DNA of 64,000 nt from Bacteroidales bacterium (GTDB taxonomy: Bacteria; Bacteroidota; Bacteroidia; Bacteroidales; WCHB1-69), in NCBI GenBank assembly GCA_017438945.1, contig JAFRUI010000003.1:1-64000 (forward strand), given 5' to 3'. Positions within the stretch are counted from its first letter, which is position 1; every line of letters starts with the position of its first letter. The position numbers and the translations under genes were made by a program. Below the pieces are notes generated by a model, which saw only the letters and a list, made by a program, of their open reading frames with translations, ran no database searches and had not been told where the DNA came from. Positions 54,852 to 63,284 of the stretch are shown piece after piece.

Positions 54852-55898
54852 ATGTCCGTATTTAAAGACAAAACCCTCCTCATCACAGGAGGTACCGGCA
54901 GTTTTGGCAATGCTGTTTTAAACCGTTTTCTGAGAACAGATGTTGGTGAAATCCGCATCTTCTCCCGCGACGAGAAGAAACAGGACGATATGCGCCACGA
55001 CTTCCAGGCCCGGATGCCCGAGGTGGCCAACAAAATCAAGTTCTACATAGGCGATGTGCGCAACAAATCGACACTGAAATACGCTATGCAGGGTGTGGAC
55101 TATGTCTTCCATGCGGCAGCCCTCAAACAAGTTCCCTCCTGCGAGTTCTTCCCGATGGAGGCCGTAAAGACCAACGTCATCGGAACGGACAATGTGCTGG
55201 ATGCCTCGATCAACGCCGGCGTGAAGTGCGTGATTTGCCTCTCCACCGACAAGGCCGCCTATCCCATCAACGCTATGGGCATTACCAAGGCCATCGAGGA
55301 GAAGATCGCCGTGGCCAAGAGCCGTCTCAGTGGCGATACCAAGATCTGCTGCACCCGCTACGGCAATGTGATGTGCTCGCGCGGCAGCGTCATCCCTCTT
55401 TGGATTGACCAGATCCGCAAGGGCAATCCCATCACCCTCACCGAGCCCAAGATGACTCGCTTCATCATGTCGCTTGAGGAGGCTGTTGATCTCGTGTTGT
55501 TTGCCTTTGAGCATGGTCAGAATGGCGATATTCTTGTCCAAAAAGCTCCCGCCTGCACCATCCAGACCCAGGCTGAGGCCGTGTGCGAGCTCTTTGGCGG
55601 CAAGAAAGAGGAAATCAAAGTGATCGGCATCCGTCACGGCGAGAAGATGTACGAAACCCTGCTCACCAAGGAGGAGTGCGCCAAGGCCGAGGACATGGGC
55701 AACTTCTACCGCGTGCCCGCCGACAATCGTGACCTCAACTACGATAAGTACTTCAAGGAGGGCGACACCAAGCGGGCTACCATCGAGGAGTTCAACAGCG
55801 ACAATACCTATCGTCTGAACCTCGAAGAAACTAAGGCAAAAATCTCTTCTTTGGAGTACATCCAGAACGAATTGAACGGAATCCCAAATCTAGTGTAA
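54852..55898 (+). CDS. fnlA: UDP-GlcNAc 4,6-dehydratase/5-epimerase FnlA (CapE)
   Basis: First enzyme of UDP-N-acetyl-L-fucosamine synthesis. The 348-residue SDR has TGGTGSFGNAVL, HAAALKQVPSCEFFP, LSTDKAAYPINAMG and the MxxxK catalytic variant (Met-Gly-Ile-Thr-Lys) that is characteristic of FnlA/CapE-type inverting enzymes, where Tyr of YxxxK is replaced. The gene order fnlA-fnlC-fnlB follows. No -7 box is recognisable in the AT-rich 97 bases upstream. Confidence 0.94.
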   Translation: MSVFKDKTLLITGGTGSFGNAVLNRFLRTDVGEIRIFSRDEKKQDDMRHDFQARMPEVANKIKFYIGDVRNKSTLKYAMQGVDYVFHAAALKQVPSCEFFPMEAVKTNVIGTDNVLDASINAGVKCVICLSTDKAAYPINAMGITKAIEEKIAVAKSRLSGDTKICCTRYGNVMCSRGSVIPLWIDQIRKGNPITLTEPKMTRFIMSLEEAVDLVLFAFEHGQNGDILVQKAPACTIQTQAEAVCELFGGKKEEIKVIGIRHGEKMYETLLTKEECAKAEDMGNFYRVPADNRDLNYDKYFKEGDTKRATIEEFNSDNTYRLNLEETKAKISSLEYIQNELNGIPNLV

Positions 55899-55930
55899 AT
55901 AGTTCAAGAAGTTCAAGGGTTCAAGAGGTA
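55899..55930. repeat. GTTCAAGAA word repeat
   Basis: Three units of GTTCAAGAAGTTCAAGG type directly after the fnlA stop codon. Confidence 0.6.
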
Positions 55931-55958
55931 CATCTTAAACTCATAATTTTAATTTGGT

Positions 55959-57122
55959 ATGGCAAAATTTCAAGATAACGGGAAATTAAAGATTTTAATC
56001 ATCGTGGGTACCCGTCCCGAGATCATCCGTTTGGCAGCAGTGATTAACAAGTGCCGCCAGTACTTTGATACTATCCTGGCCCATACTGGTCAGAACTACG
56101 ACTACAATCTCAATGGCGTTTTCTTCAAGGATCTGAAGCTCGCCGACCCTGAAGTTTATATGGATGCGGTCGGTAGCGACTTGGGCGAGACAATGGGCAA
56201 TATCATCGCAAAGAGTTACCAATTGATGGTGGAGTTGAAACCAGATGCCGTATTGGTTTTGGGCGATACTAACAGCTGTCTGAGTGTAATTGGTGCCAAG
56301 CGTCTGCATATCCCGATCTTCCACATGGAGGCCGGCAACCGCTGCAAGGATGAATGTTTGCCCGAGGAGACCAACCGTCGCATCGTCGATATCATCAGCG
56401 ATGTGAACATGGCCTATAGCGAGCACGCCCGTCGCTATCTGGCAGATACGGGTCTTCCGAAAGAGCGTACCTATGTCACGGGTTCGCCTATGGCTGAGGT
56501 GCTACACAACAACTTGGTGGAGATTGAATCCAGCGACATCCACCAGCGGTTAGGGCTGGAGAAGGGCAAGTACATCTTGTTGAGTGCCCACCGCGAGGAG
56601 AATATCGACATGGAGATGAACTTTATGTCGTTGTTCACTGCCATTAACAAGATGGCTGAGAAGTATGACATGCCGATACTCTACAGCTGTCACCCACGTT
56701 CGAGAAAACGTTTGGAGGCCAGCGGTTTCCAGTTGGACAAGCGTGTTGTCCGGCACGAACCCCTCGGTTTCCACGATTACAACTGCTTGCAGATGAATGC
56801 CTTCTGCGTGGTCAGCGATAGTGGCACGTTGCCAGAGGAAAGCTCCTTCTTCACCAGCGTGGGGCATCCCTTCCCGGCGGTCTGCATCCGCACGAGCACC
56901 GAGCGCCCCGAGGCATTAGACAAAGGTTGTTTCGTGCTGAGCGGCATCGACACGGTAGGTTTGTTGCAGAGCGTCGATGTGGCGGTAAGTCTCATCAAAG
57001 ACGGCTACCACGGCATCCCGGTCCCAGACTACGTGGACGAGAATGTTTCCACCAAAGTTGTCCGCATCATCCAAAGCTACGTGGGCGTGGTGAACAAGAT
57101 GGTCTGGCGAAAGGACTTGTAA
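55959..57122 (+). CDS. fnlC: UDP-sugar 2-epimerase FnlC (CapG)
   Basis: Last step of UDP-L-FucNAc synthesis, non-hydrolysing C2 epimerisation. The 387-residue WecB-type GT-B protein shows VGTRPEIIRLAAVINK, GQNYDYNLNGVFF, HMEAGNRCKDECLPEETNRRI (in parts), LSAHREENID, YSCHPRS and SDSGTLPEESSFF. The FnlC/CapG branch is recognised by its position between fnlA and fnlB and by the long C-terminal region with TSTERPEALDKG. Confidence 0.93.
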   Translation: MAKFQDNGKLKILIIVGTRPEIIRLAAVINKCRQYFDTILAHTGQNYDYNLNGVFFKDLKLADPEVYMDAVGSDLGETMGNIIAKSYQLMVELKPDAVLVLGDTNSCLSVIGAKRLHIPIFHMEAGNRCKDECLPEETNRRIVDIISDVNMAYSEHARRYLADTGLPKERTYVTGSPMAEVLHNNLVEIESSDIHQRLGLEKGKYILLSAHREENIDMEMNFMSLFTAINKMAEKYDMPILYSCHPRSRKRLEASGFQLDKRVVRHEPLGFHDYNCLQMNAFCVVSDSGTLPEESSFFTSVGHPFPAVCIRTSTERPEALDKGCFVLSGIDTVGLLQSVDVAVSLIKDGYHGIPVPDYVDENVSTKVVRIIQSYVGVVNKMVWRKDL

Positions 57123-57160
57123 GGTTCAATGAGTTTATACCCCCTTAAACTCTTCAAAGA

Positions 57161-58366
57161 ATGAAAATACTAGTGACAGGCGCGAAGGGTTTCGTAGGCA
57201 AAAACCTTTGTGCCGCTTTAGAATGCATAAAAGACGGTAAGGACCGTCGTTACCCCGAGTTGAGCATCGAGGAAATCTATGAATACGACCTAGACACCGA
57301 TCCGGCGCTGCTGGACGAATTCGCTACGAAGGCGGACTTTGTCTTCAACCTCGCCGGTGTGAACCGTCCGCAGAATCAGGAGGAGTTCATGCAGGGCAAT
57401 TTCGGCTTCGCCAGCACCTTGTTGGACACTTTGAAGAAACACGGCAACCGTTGTCCGGTGATGCTTTCCAGTTCGCAGCAGGCGAGTCTGACGGGGCGTT
57501 TCGGAAATAGCGAGTACGGTCGCAGCAAAAAAGCTGGGGAGGACTTGTTCCTCAGATACGGCAAGGCGACAGACACCAGGGTATTCGTTTACAGATTCCC
57601 CAATCTGTTCGGAAAGTGGTGTCGTCCCAACTACAACAGTGCGGTGGCCACGTTCTGCAACGCCTTTGCCAACGACCTGCCTTATACGGTGAACGACCCT
57701 TTCGTGGAGTTGGAGCTTCTCTATATCGATGATTTGGTTGACGAGATGATTGCCTGTCTGAAAGGAGGAGAGCATCATTGTGAATTTGAAGGACTTGAGG
57801 TTGTCCCCAAAACGGATGGAAAGTATTGCTATGTGCCCACGACTCATAAAATAACTCTCGGTGGTATTGTTGACCTGCTCAAGAGTTTTGCCGCGCAGCC
57901 GAAAACGCTCATGATTCCTGAAATCCCCGCCAACAGTTTTGCCAAGAAGCTCTACAGCACCTACCTGAGCTATCTGCCAAAAGAGAAGGTTGCTTTTCCG
58001 TTGAAGATGAATGTGGATGACCGGGGCTCTTTCACCGAGCTGGTCCACACACTGAATTGTGGACAGGTGAGCATCAACATCTCCAAGCCTGGCATCACCA
58101 AGGGTCAGCATTGGCATCATACTAAATGGGAGTTCTTCATCGTGGTGAGCGGCCATGGCCTCATTCAGGAGCGCAACCTCAACGACCCCGAGGGCAAGGT
58201 GATTGAGTTTGAAGTTTCGGGCGACAACATCCAGTGCATCCACATGCTCCCCGGCTATACCCACAATATCATCAACCTCTCCGAAACAGAAAACCTCGTG
58301 ACAGTGATGTACTGTAATGAAGTCTTTGATCCTAGCAGACCGGACACGTTCTATGAGAAGGTGTAA
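57161..58366 (+). CDS. fnlB: Bifunctional reductase/epimerase FnlB (CapF) with cupin domain
   Basis: Middle step of UDP-L-FucNAc synthesis. The 401 residues have the two-domain CapF architecture: an N-terminal SDR with TGAKGFVGKNL, SSSQQAS and YGRSKKAGE (Tyr/Lys), and a C-terminal cupin from about residue 280 with GITKGQHWHHTKWEFF holding the metal ligands. In CapF the cupin epimerises C3 and the SDR reduces C4. Complete, 38 bases after fnlC. UDP-L-FucNAc would serve the WbuB-like GT4 enzyme. Confidence 0.94.
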   Translation: MKILVTGAKGFVGKNLCAALECIKDGKDRRYPELSIEEIYEYDLDTDPALLDEFATKADFVFNLAGVNRPQNQEEFMQGNFGFASTLLDTLKKHGNRCPVMLSSSQQASLTGRFGNSEYGRSKKAGEDLFLRYGKATDTRVFVYRFPNLFGKWCRPNYNSAVATFCNAFANDLPYTVNDPFVELELLYIDDLVDEMIACLKGGEHHCEFEGLEVVPKTDGKYCYVPTTHKITLGGIVDLLKSFAAQPKTLMIPEIPANSFAKKLYSTYLSYLPKEKVAFPLKMNVDDRGSFTELVHTLNCGQVSINISKPGITKGQHWHHTKWEFFIVVSGHGLIQERNLNDPEGKVIEFEVSGDNIQCIHMLPGYTHNIINLSETENLVTVMYCNEVFDPSRPDTFYEKV

Positions 58367-58525
58367 GGATTGGGGAGTGTAATTATTTGTGTAACAAACG
58401 AGCGGCGTAGAATCTGACATGGCAAAAATATAAGCGACCAAATGCCTGAATACAAGAGAATTAATCAAGCTACAATCCATGTCTCACAGAAGATAATGAT
58501 AAAATATCTAAAAAAACTGATTATG

Positions 58526-58557
58526 TTTGGCTGTTTGAAAAAAATAAGATATTTTTG
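58526..58557 (+). promoter_or_regulatory. Internal promoter of the aminotransferase-ligase segment
   Basis: TTTG at 58,526-58,529 and TATTTTTG at 58,550-58,557 with a 20-base spacer. The 296-base gap 58,367-58,662 contains this promoter, an AT-rich leader, and a 19-codon frame at 58,585-58,644 (MVATFSADIVKS...). It shows no other gene. Confidence 0.7.
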
Positions 58558-58662
58558 CGGTCGAAAAAAAGAGGGTATAAGTTTATGGTAGCAACATTTT
58601 CTGCCGATATTGTGAAGTCAACACAAACCGAAATTATTGAGTAAAGAACTAAACAACATAGT

Positions 58663-59949
58663 ATGTCAGAAAGAAATAATAGAATATATCTGTGCTTGGC
58701 ACACATGTCTGATGAAGGTTTAGAACAAAAATACATAAAAGAGGCCTTCGACACCAACTGGGTGGTTCCGCTTGGCCCGAATGTGAATGGGTTTGAGAAA
58801 GATCTGGAGGATTTCGTTAACAGCATCGTAGAGACGCAATGCATTGCGCCTCTACAGAAACGTGTTGTGGCCCTTTGCTCCGGTACCGCCGCCGTGCACC
58901 TTGCATTGATTGCCTGTGGCGTGGGCCTTGGCGATGAGGTCATTGTGCAGTCGTTCACCTTCTGCGCCTCCTCGCACCCGATTACCTATCTTGGAGCGAC
59001 ACCAGTGTTCGTGGATTCCGAAAAGGATTCCTGGAATATGGATCCCGACTTGATGGAAGAGGCCATCAAGGACAGGATTGCCAAGACGGGCAAGAAGCCG
59101 AAAGCCATAGTGCCGGTGGCGCTCTACGGGATGCCCTACGATATCGAACGCATCATGGAAATCGCGGCGAAATATGACATCTCCGTCATCGAGGATGCCG
59201 CAGAGGGTTTCGGTAGCCGCTGGAGAGGCCAGGTGCTTGGTACCTTTGGCGAGTATGGTGTGCTGAGTTTTAACGGCAACAAGATGATCACTACCTCGGG
59301 TGGCGGCGCGTTGGTTTGCCCCGATGAACAGGCCTGGCAGAAAATCATGTGGCTGGCGACCCAGGCTCGCGAAGCCTATCCCTATTATCAGCACGAGGCC
59401 ATCGGCTACAACTATCGGTTGAGCAATATCTGTGCCGGTATCGGTCGTGGACAGATGACTGTCTTGGATGACCATATCCGTCACCACAAGTATGTGCAAA
59501 AGTTCTATGAAGAGGCTTTTGCCGATGTTCCCGGCATTACTGTGCACAGCAATCCGGATGACCGCTTTGATTCGAACTTCTGGCTCTGCACCATTCTGCT
59601 GGATGAAAAGCTGAAGGTGAAAGGGCAGGAGAGTGCATACAGTGCCGCCGTTCAAGGTGCTGTAGGCGGTGCGGCCGGCGTGGTACATGCTGGCGGAACC
59701 TTGCACACGGATTGCGAGCCTAATGCCAATGTAGAAGCTATGCGCGTGTGGCTTGACCAAAAGGGAATCGAAGCCCGTCCGCTGTGGAAACCGATGCACA
59801 AACAGCCTGTTTATAAGAACGCTTCTGCCTATGTGAATGGCGTTTCCGAATCGTTGTTCAAGGTCGGCATGTGTCTCCCCAGCGGTCCAATGGTCACGGA
59901 TGAGGACCTGGCATACATTGTTGCGAGTATCAAAGAAGCTATCTTATAA
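58663..59949 (+). CDS. DegT/DnrJ/EryC1 sugar aminotransferase
   Basis: A PLP-dependent aminotransferase of 428 residues acting on a keto sugar nucleotide. VVALCSGTAAVHLALI, VIEDAAEGFGSRW (Asp for the pyridine nitrogen), SFNGNKMITTSGGG (Lys207) and RPLWKPMHKQPVY match the PglE/LegC-like branch. Residues 52-63 (SIVETQCIAPLQ) replace the usual short loop and are coded by a palindromic insert. A Gly/Ala-rich stretch at about 325-345 (AVQGAVGGAAGVVHAGG) is also longer than usual. The keto-sugar substrate is not known; no matching dehydratase is adjacent. Confidence 0.88.
   Translation: MSERNNRIYLCLAHMSDEGLEQKYIKEAFDTNWVVPLGPNVNGFEKDLEDFVNSIVETQCIAPLQKRVVALCSGTAAVHLALIACGVGLGDEVIVQSFTFCASSHPITYLGATPVFVDSEKDSWNMDPDLMEEAIKDRIAKTGKKPKAIVPVALYGMPYDIERIMEIAAKYDISVIEDAAEGFGSRWRGQVLGTFGEYGVLSFNGNKMITTSGGGALVCPDEQAWQKIMWLATQAREAYPYYQHEAIGYNYRLSNICAGIGRGQMTVLDDHIRHHKYVQKFYEEAFADVPGITVHSNPDDRFDSNFWLCTILLDEKLKVKGQESAYSAAVQGAVGGAAGVVHAGGTLHTDCEPNANVEAMRVWLDQKGIEARPLWKPMHKQPVYKNASAYVNGVSESLFKVGMCLPSGPMVTDEDLAYIVASIKEAIL
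58828..58855. repeat. Palindromic repeat inserted in a coding sequence
   Basis: Arms GTAGAGACGCAATG and CATTGCGCCTCTAC are reverse complements except for one position that would be a G-U pair in RNA. It lies in frame in the aminotransferase gene and codes VETQCIAPL. The sequence looks like a genomic palindromic repeat found between genes in other bacteria (from memory). Confidence 0.75.
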
Positions 59950-59961
59950 CCCATTGTTTCA

Positions 59962-60008
59962 TCATAACGGCCAATAGCCAATAGCTAAAAGCCAACAACC
60001 AACCGCCA
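59962..60008. repeat. GCCAATAGCCAATAGC leader repeat
   Basis: GCCAATAGCCAATAGCTAAAAGCC words run up to three bases before the ATG of the VioA-type gene, in the same orientation as before panB and the EamA gene. Confidence 0.8.
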
Positions 60009-60010
60009 AT

Positions 60011-61120
60011 ATGGACAAGAACACAATTACCGTCACTTCTCCCTTGTTGCCCGACAGAGCGGAGTTTGAGTTGCTGCTCAAGGAGATTTGGAATAGCAAA
60101 TGGATTACCAACAATGGTAGTTTTCACCAAAAACTGGAAAAAGCATTGGCTGAATATCTGAAGGTGCCCTTCATCAGTCTATTTACCAACGGTACGCTCC
60201 CGTTGCTTACCGCTCTGCAGGCGTTAAGAATCACAGGCGAGGTTATCACTACACCGTACAGTTTTGTTGCCACTACCCACAGCATCTGGTGGAACGGCTG
60301 CCGGCCTGTGTTTGTGGACATTGAGGGCGAGACTTGTGGTATCGACCCTGATAAGATTGAGGCGGCCATTACCCCCAAGACTACGGCCATCATGCCGGTG
60401 AGCTGTTATGGAAAGCCTTGCAAGATGGATGAGATTCAGGCCATTGCCGACAAATACGGCTTGAAGGTTATTCATGACGCCGCTCATGCTTTCGGCGTGG
60501 AAGTGAATGGAGAGAGTTGGGCGGGCAAGGGTGATATGGCCTCACTCTCGTTTCATGCAACTAAGGTTTACAACACTCTTGAGGGTGGGGCTCTTGTGGT
60601 GAAGGACGAAGCCACGAAAAAGCGCATCGACTTCTTGAAAAACTTCGGTTTTGCGGGTGAAACGGAAGTGGTTGCCCCTGGAATCAATAGTAAGATGGAT
60701 GAAGTCAGGGCGGCGTATGGTTTGGTCAACTTGAAACATGTGGACGAAGCTATTGAGAAACGCCACCAAGTGGCGGTGAAGTATCGTGAAGCCTTGCGCC
60801 CTGTCCCTGGTATACGTTTCTTCGACGACATGCCTGGTGTGCGTCACAACTACAGCTATTTTCCCATCTTTATTAATGCTGAAGAATACGGGATGACGCG
60901 TGACGAGCTCTACTTCAAGTTGCGGGAGCATGGTGTGTTGGGCAGACGGTATTTTTATCCGCTTATCAGCACCTTCAGCACCTATCGCAGTCTGCCTTCT
61001 GCCGGAGCGGAAAATCTCCCTGTAGCTACTCGGGTCGCCAATGAAGTGATTTGTCTGCCGATGCATCATGAATTAAGTGAGGCGGATTTGACGAGAATAC
61101 TCGAACTTATAGTAAGGTGA
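60011..61120 (+). CDS. vioA: VioA-like dTDP-4-keto-6-deoxyglucose aminotransferase
   Basis: PLP enzyme, 369 residues, with the VioA pattern: TVTSPLLPDRAEFELLL, SKWITNNGSFHQKLE, FTNGTLPLLTALQALRITGE, IHDAAHAFGVE and SFHATKVYNTLEGGALV with the PLP lysine. VioA makes dTDP-4-amino-4,6-dideoxy-D-glucose from the product of RfbA/RfbB, both encoded in this locus. The next gene, an ATP-grasp ligase, starts 1 base after its stop and may acylate the new 4-amino group with an amino acid, where VioB would use acetyl-CoA. Confidence 0.85.
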   Translation: MDKNTITVTSPLLPDRAEFELLLKEIWNSKWITNNGSFHQKLEKALAEYLKVPFISLFTNGTLPLLTALQALRITGEVITTPYSFVATTHSIWWNGCRPVFVDIEGETCGIDPDKIEAAITPKTTAIMPVSCYGKPCKMDEIQAIADKYGLKVIHDAAHAFGVEVNGESWAGKGDMASLSFHATKVYNTLEGGALVVKDEATKKRIDFLKNFGFAGETEVVAPGINSKMDEVRAAYGLVNLKHVDEAIEKRHQVAVKYREALRPVPGIRFFDDMPGVRHNYSYFPIFINAEEYGMTRDELYFKLREHGVLGRRYFYPLISTFSTYRSLPSAGAENLPVATRVANEVICLPMHHELSEADLTRILELIVR

Positions 61121-61121
61121 T

Positions 61122-62324
61122 ATGCAAAAGAAACTAATGCTCCTCGGCGGTATCCGCTACCTGTTGCCCGTCATCAAGGCGGCGCACGAGCAGGGATACT
61201 ATGTGATTACTGCTGATTACTTACCTGACAACATTGCTCACAAGTTTAGTGATGAGTATGTGAATGTGAGCATTGTTGATAAAGAGGCTGTTCTCAAAGT
61301 GGCAAAGGAGAAACAGATTGACGGCATCATGTCTTTTGGTGTTGACCCCGGTGTGGTGTCGGCCAGTTATGTGCAGAACCAGATGGGTTTGCCTTCGTTT
61401 GGTCCGTACGAGTCGGTGAAGATTTTGCAGAACAAGGACAAGTTCCGTGATTTCCTTACGAAACATGGCTTCAATGTGCCCAAGGCAAAAGGATATAGTC
61501 GTGCCGAGGATGCAATTGCTGATGCAACGATATGGGACTATCCTATCATTGTTAAACCTACCGATGCGGCAGGCAGCAAGGGCGTGACTCGGGTGGATGA
61601 CGTGGCTCAACTGAAAGCAGCTGTGGATTATGCTTTCGAAAAGTCTATCTCGGGCCATATCATCATCGAGGACTTTATTGAGAAGCAAGGCTGCTCGTCG
61701 GATACGGATAGTTTCTCCGAAGACGGCAAATTGAAGTTTGTGAGCTTCTGTGCCCAGCGTTTCGATCTCAACGCGACCAACCCATACACCCCTGCTGCCT
61801 ACAGTTGGCCTTCTACGTTCACCAAGGAGCAAGAGGCTTACTTGACTGGCGAAATCCAGCGTCTCATCACTTTGTTGGGAATGAAGACTAATGTATATAA
61901 CATTGAGACACGTGTGGGCACAAACGGCAAGCCATACATTATGGAGCTGACCCCTCGCGGTGGTGGCAACCGCCTGTGCGAGATGCTGCGCTACGCCACG
62001 GGGGTCGATATGATTACTGCCATGACACGATATATAGTAGGGGATTCCGTACCGGAGATAACACAAAAACCATATAACGGACATTGGGCGGAAGTGATTC
62101 TCCATGCTGAAAAGGCAGGGGCGTTTGACGGACTTGAAATCTCTAAGGCCTTTCCCGCAGAAGTGGTGGAGGAGGACCTGTGGGTGTCAAAAGGCGATCG
62201 AGTGAACTCGTTTGAAGGAGCAAATGATGCTATCGGCACATTGGTGCTGAAATTTGAGAGAGAGGATGAAATGGTTGAAGCTATTGATAATATATCTTCT
62301 TGGCTGAAAGTTAATATTCTGTAA
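61122..62324 (+). CDS. ATP-grasp ligase next to VioA
   Basis: A 400-residue PurK/CarB-like ATP-grasp protein: LLGGIRYLLPVIKAAHEQGY (pre-ATP domain), KDKFRDFLTKHGFNVP, PIIVKPTDAAGSKGVTRV, IIIEDFIEKQGCSSD, and MELTPRGGGNRLCEML with metal-binding residues. All key motifs are present. It has the organisation of enzymes that couple an amino acid to an amine. Tight linkage to the VioA-type gene suggests that the acceptor is dTDP-Qui4N. Inferred. Confidence 0.82.
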   Translation: MQKKLMLLGGIRYLLPVIKAAHEQGYYVITADYLPDNIAHKFSDEYVNVSIVDKEAVLKVAKEKQIDGIMSFGVDPGVVSASYVQNQMGLPSFGPYESVKILQNKDKFRDFLTKHGFNVPKAKGYSRAEDAIADATIWDYPIIVKPTDAAGSKGVTRVDDVAQLKAAVDYAFEKSISGHIIIEDFIEKQGCSSDTDSFSEDGKLKFVSFCAQRFDLNATNPYTPAAYSWPSTFTKEQEAYLTGEIQRLITLLGMKTNVYNIETRVGTNGKPYIMELTPRGGGNRLCEMLRYATGVDMITAMTRYIVGDSVPEITQKPYNGHWAEVILHAEKAGAFDGLEISKAFPAEVVEEDLWVSKGDRVNSFEGANDAIGTLVLKFEREDEMVEAIDNISSWLKVNIL

Positions 62325-63284
62325 ATGAACGCTATTGGTGGCTATTTCGAACTAGACCTTCGCAAAGGCAGGCATTATCACAAAGATGCTTTGCGCCTCA
62401 ACACTGCTCGAAATTGCTTCGAGTATGTGTTACGCGCAAGGCGTTACGACAAGGTATATATTCCGTATTATACCTGTGAAGTACTGTTGGAACCCATCAA
62501 TAAATTGGGAATCGACTATGAGTTTTATCATATAAACGAATTATTGGAGCCGGTTCTCTCCCCCTTGTTGAATAAGAAAGAGGCGTTTCTGTACACCAAC
62601 TATTTTGGCTTAAAACAGAATTGTCTGAAAGATTTTGCTGATCTATATGGAGAACAGTTGATTGTGGACAACGCCCAAGCATTTTACTCAGAACCTGAGC
62701 CGGGAATAGATACCTTTTACTCTGCACGGAAATTCTTCGGGGTACCGGACGGTGCTTATCTCTACACTTCCCTAAAATTGGAACAGGATTTGGAGTGGGA
62801 TTTCTCATTTGAACGGATGTCTCATCTACTGAAACGTATTGATTTTGGAGCTGAGGCGGGCTATTCTGACTTCCGAAATAACGAAGATGCACTCTGTGGA
62901 AATGAAATAAAAAATATGTCTCGACTCACGGATGCGATTCTGTCGGGTGTTGATTATAGCAGTGTAAAACAAAGAAGGAGGGAGAATTTCGCGTTTTTGG
63001 ACGAACAGTTGAAAAACACAAACCGAATTCATTGGGACTTGGACGACGATGCGGTTCCGATGGTTTATCCGTATTGGACGGATGATGCGTCATTGAAGCA
63101 GAAACTGATTGCGAACAAAGTTTTTGTGGCGACATACTGGCCGAATGTGATAGAGTGGACGGATGAAGAAATGTCGGAGTATGAATTGGCGGAGAAGTTG
63201 ATCCCCATACCTGTTGACCAGCGATACGGGGAGGTGGAAATGAAAAGAATTGTGGATATTATTGCAAAACATCAATCGTTATGA
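62325..63284 (+). CDS. Short DegT-fold PLP protein, paralogue
   Basis: A 319-residue paralogue of the protein at 40,031. YIPYYTCEVLLEPINKLG, LYTNYFGLKQN, IVDNAQAF with the PLP Asp, and YSARKFFGVPDGAYLYT with Lys136. Shorter than normal DegT enzymes (about 370), since the C-terminal small domain is reduced. It starts immediately after the ATP-grasp stop and overlaps the next ATP-grasp gene by 4 bases. A role in making or presenting the amino donor is possible; no known substrate. Confidence 0.65.
   Translation: MNAIGGYFELDLRKGRHYHKDALRLNTARNCFEYVLRARRYDKVYIPYYTCEVLLEPINKLGIDYEFYHINELLEPVLSPLLNKKEAFLYTNYFGLKQNCLKDFADLYGEQLIVDNAQAFYSEPEPGIDTFYSARKFFGVPDGAYLYTSLKLEQDLEWDFSFERMSHLLKRIDFGAEAGYSDFRNNEDALCGNEIKNMSRLTDAILSGVDYSSVKQRRRENFAFLDEQLKNTNRIHWDLDDDAVPMVYPYWTDDASLKQKLIANKVFVATYWPNVIEWTDEEMSEYELAEKLIPIPVDQRYGEVEMKRIVDIIAKHQSL

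Noticed and set aside
59612-59730. Gly/Ala-rich segment of the DegT aminotransferase as a second repeat insertion
   Set aside because: I recall similar stretches in other Bacteroidales members and see no palindrome in the DNA, so it is probably a lineage feature.
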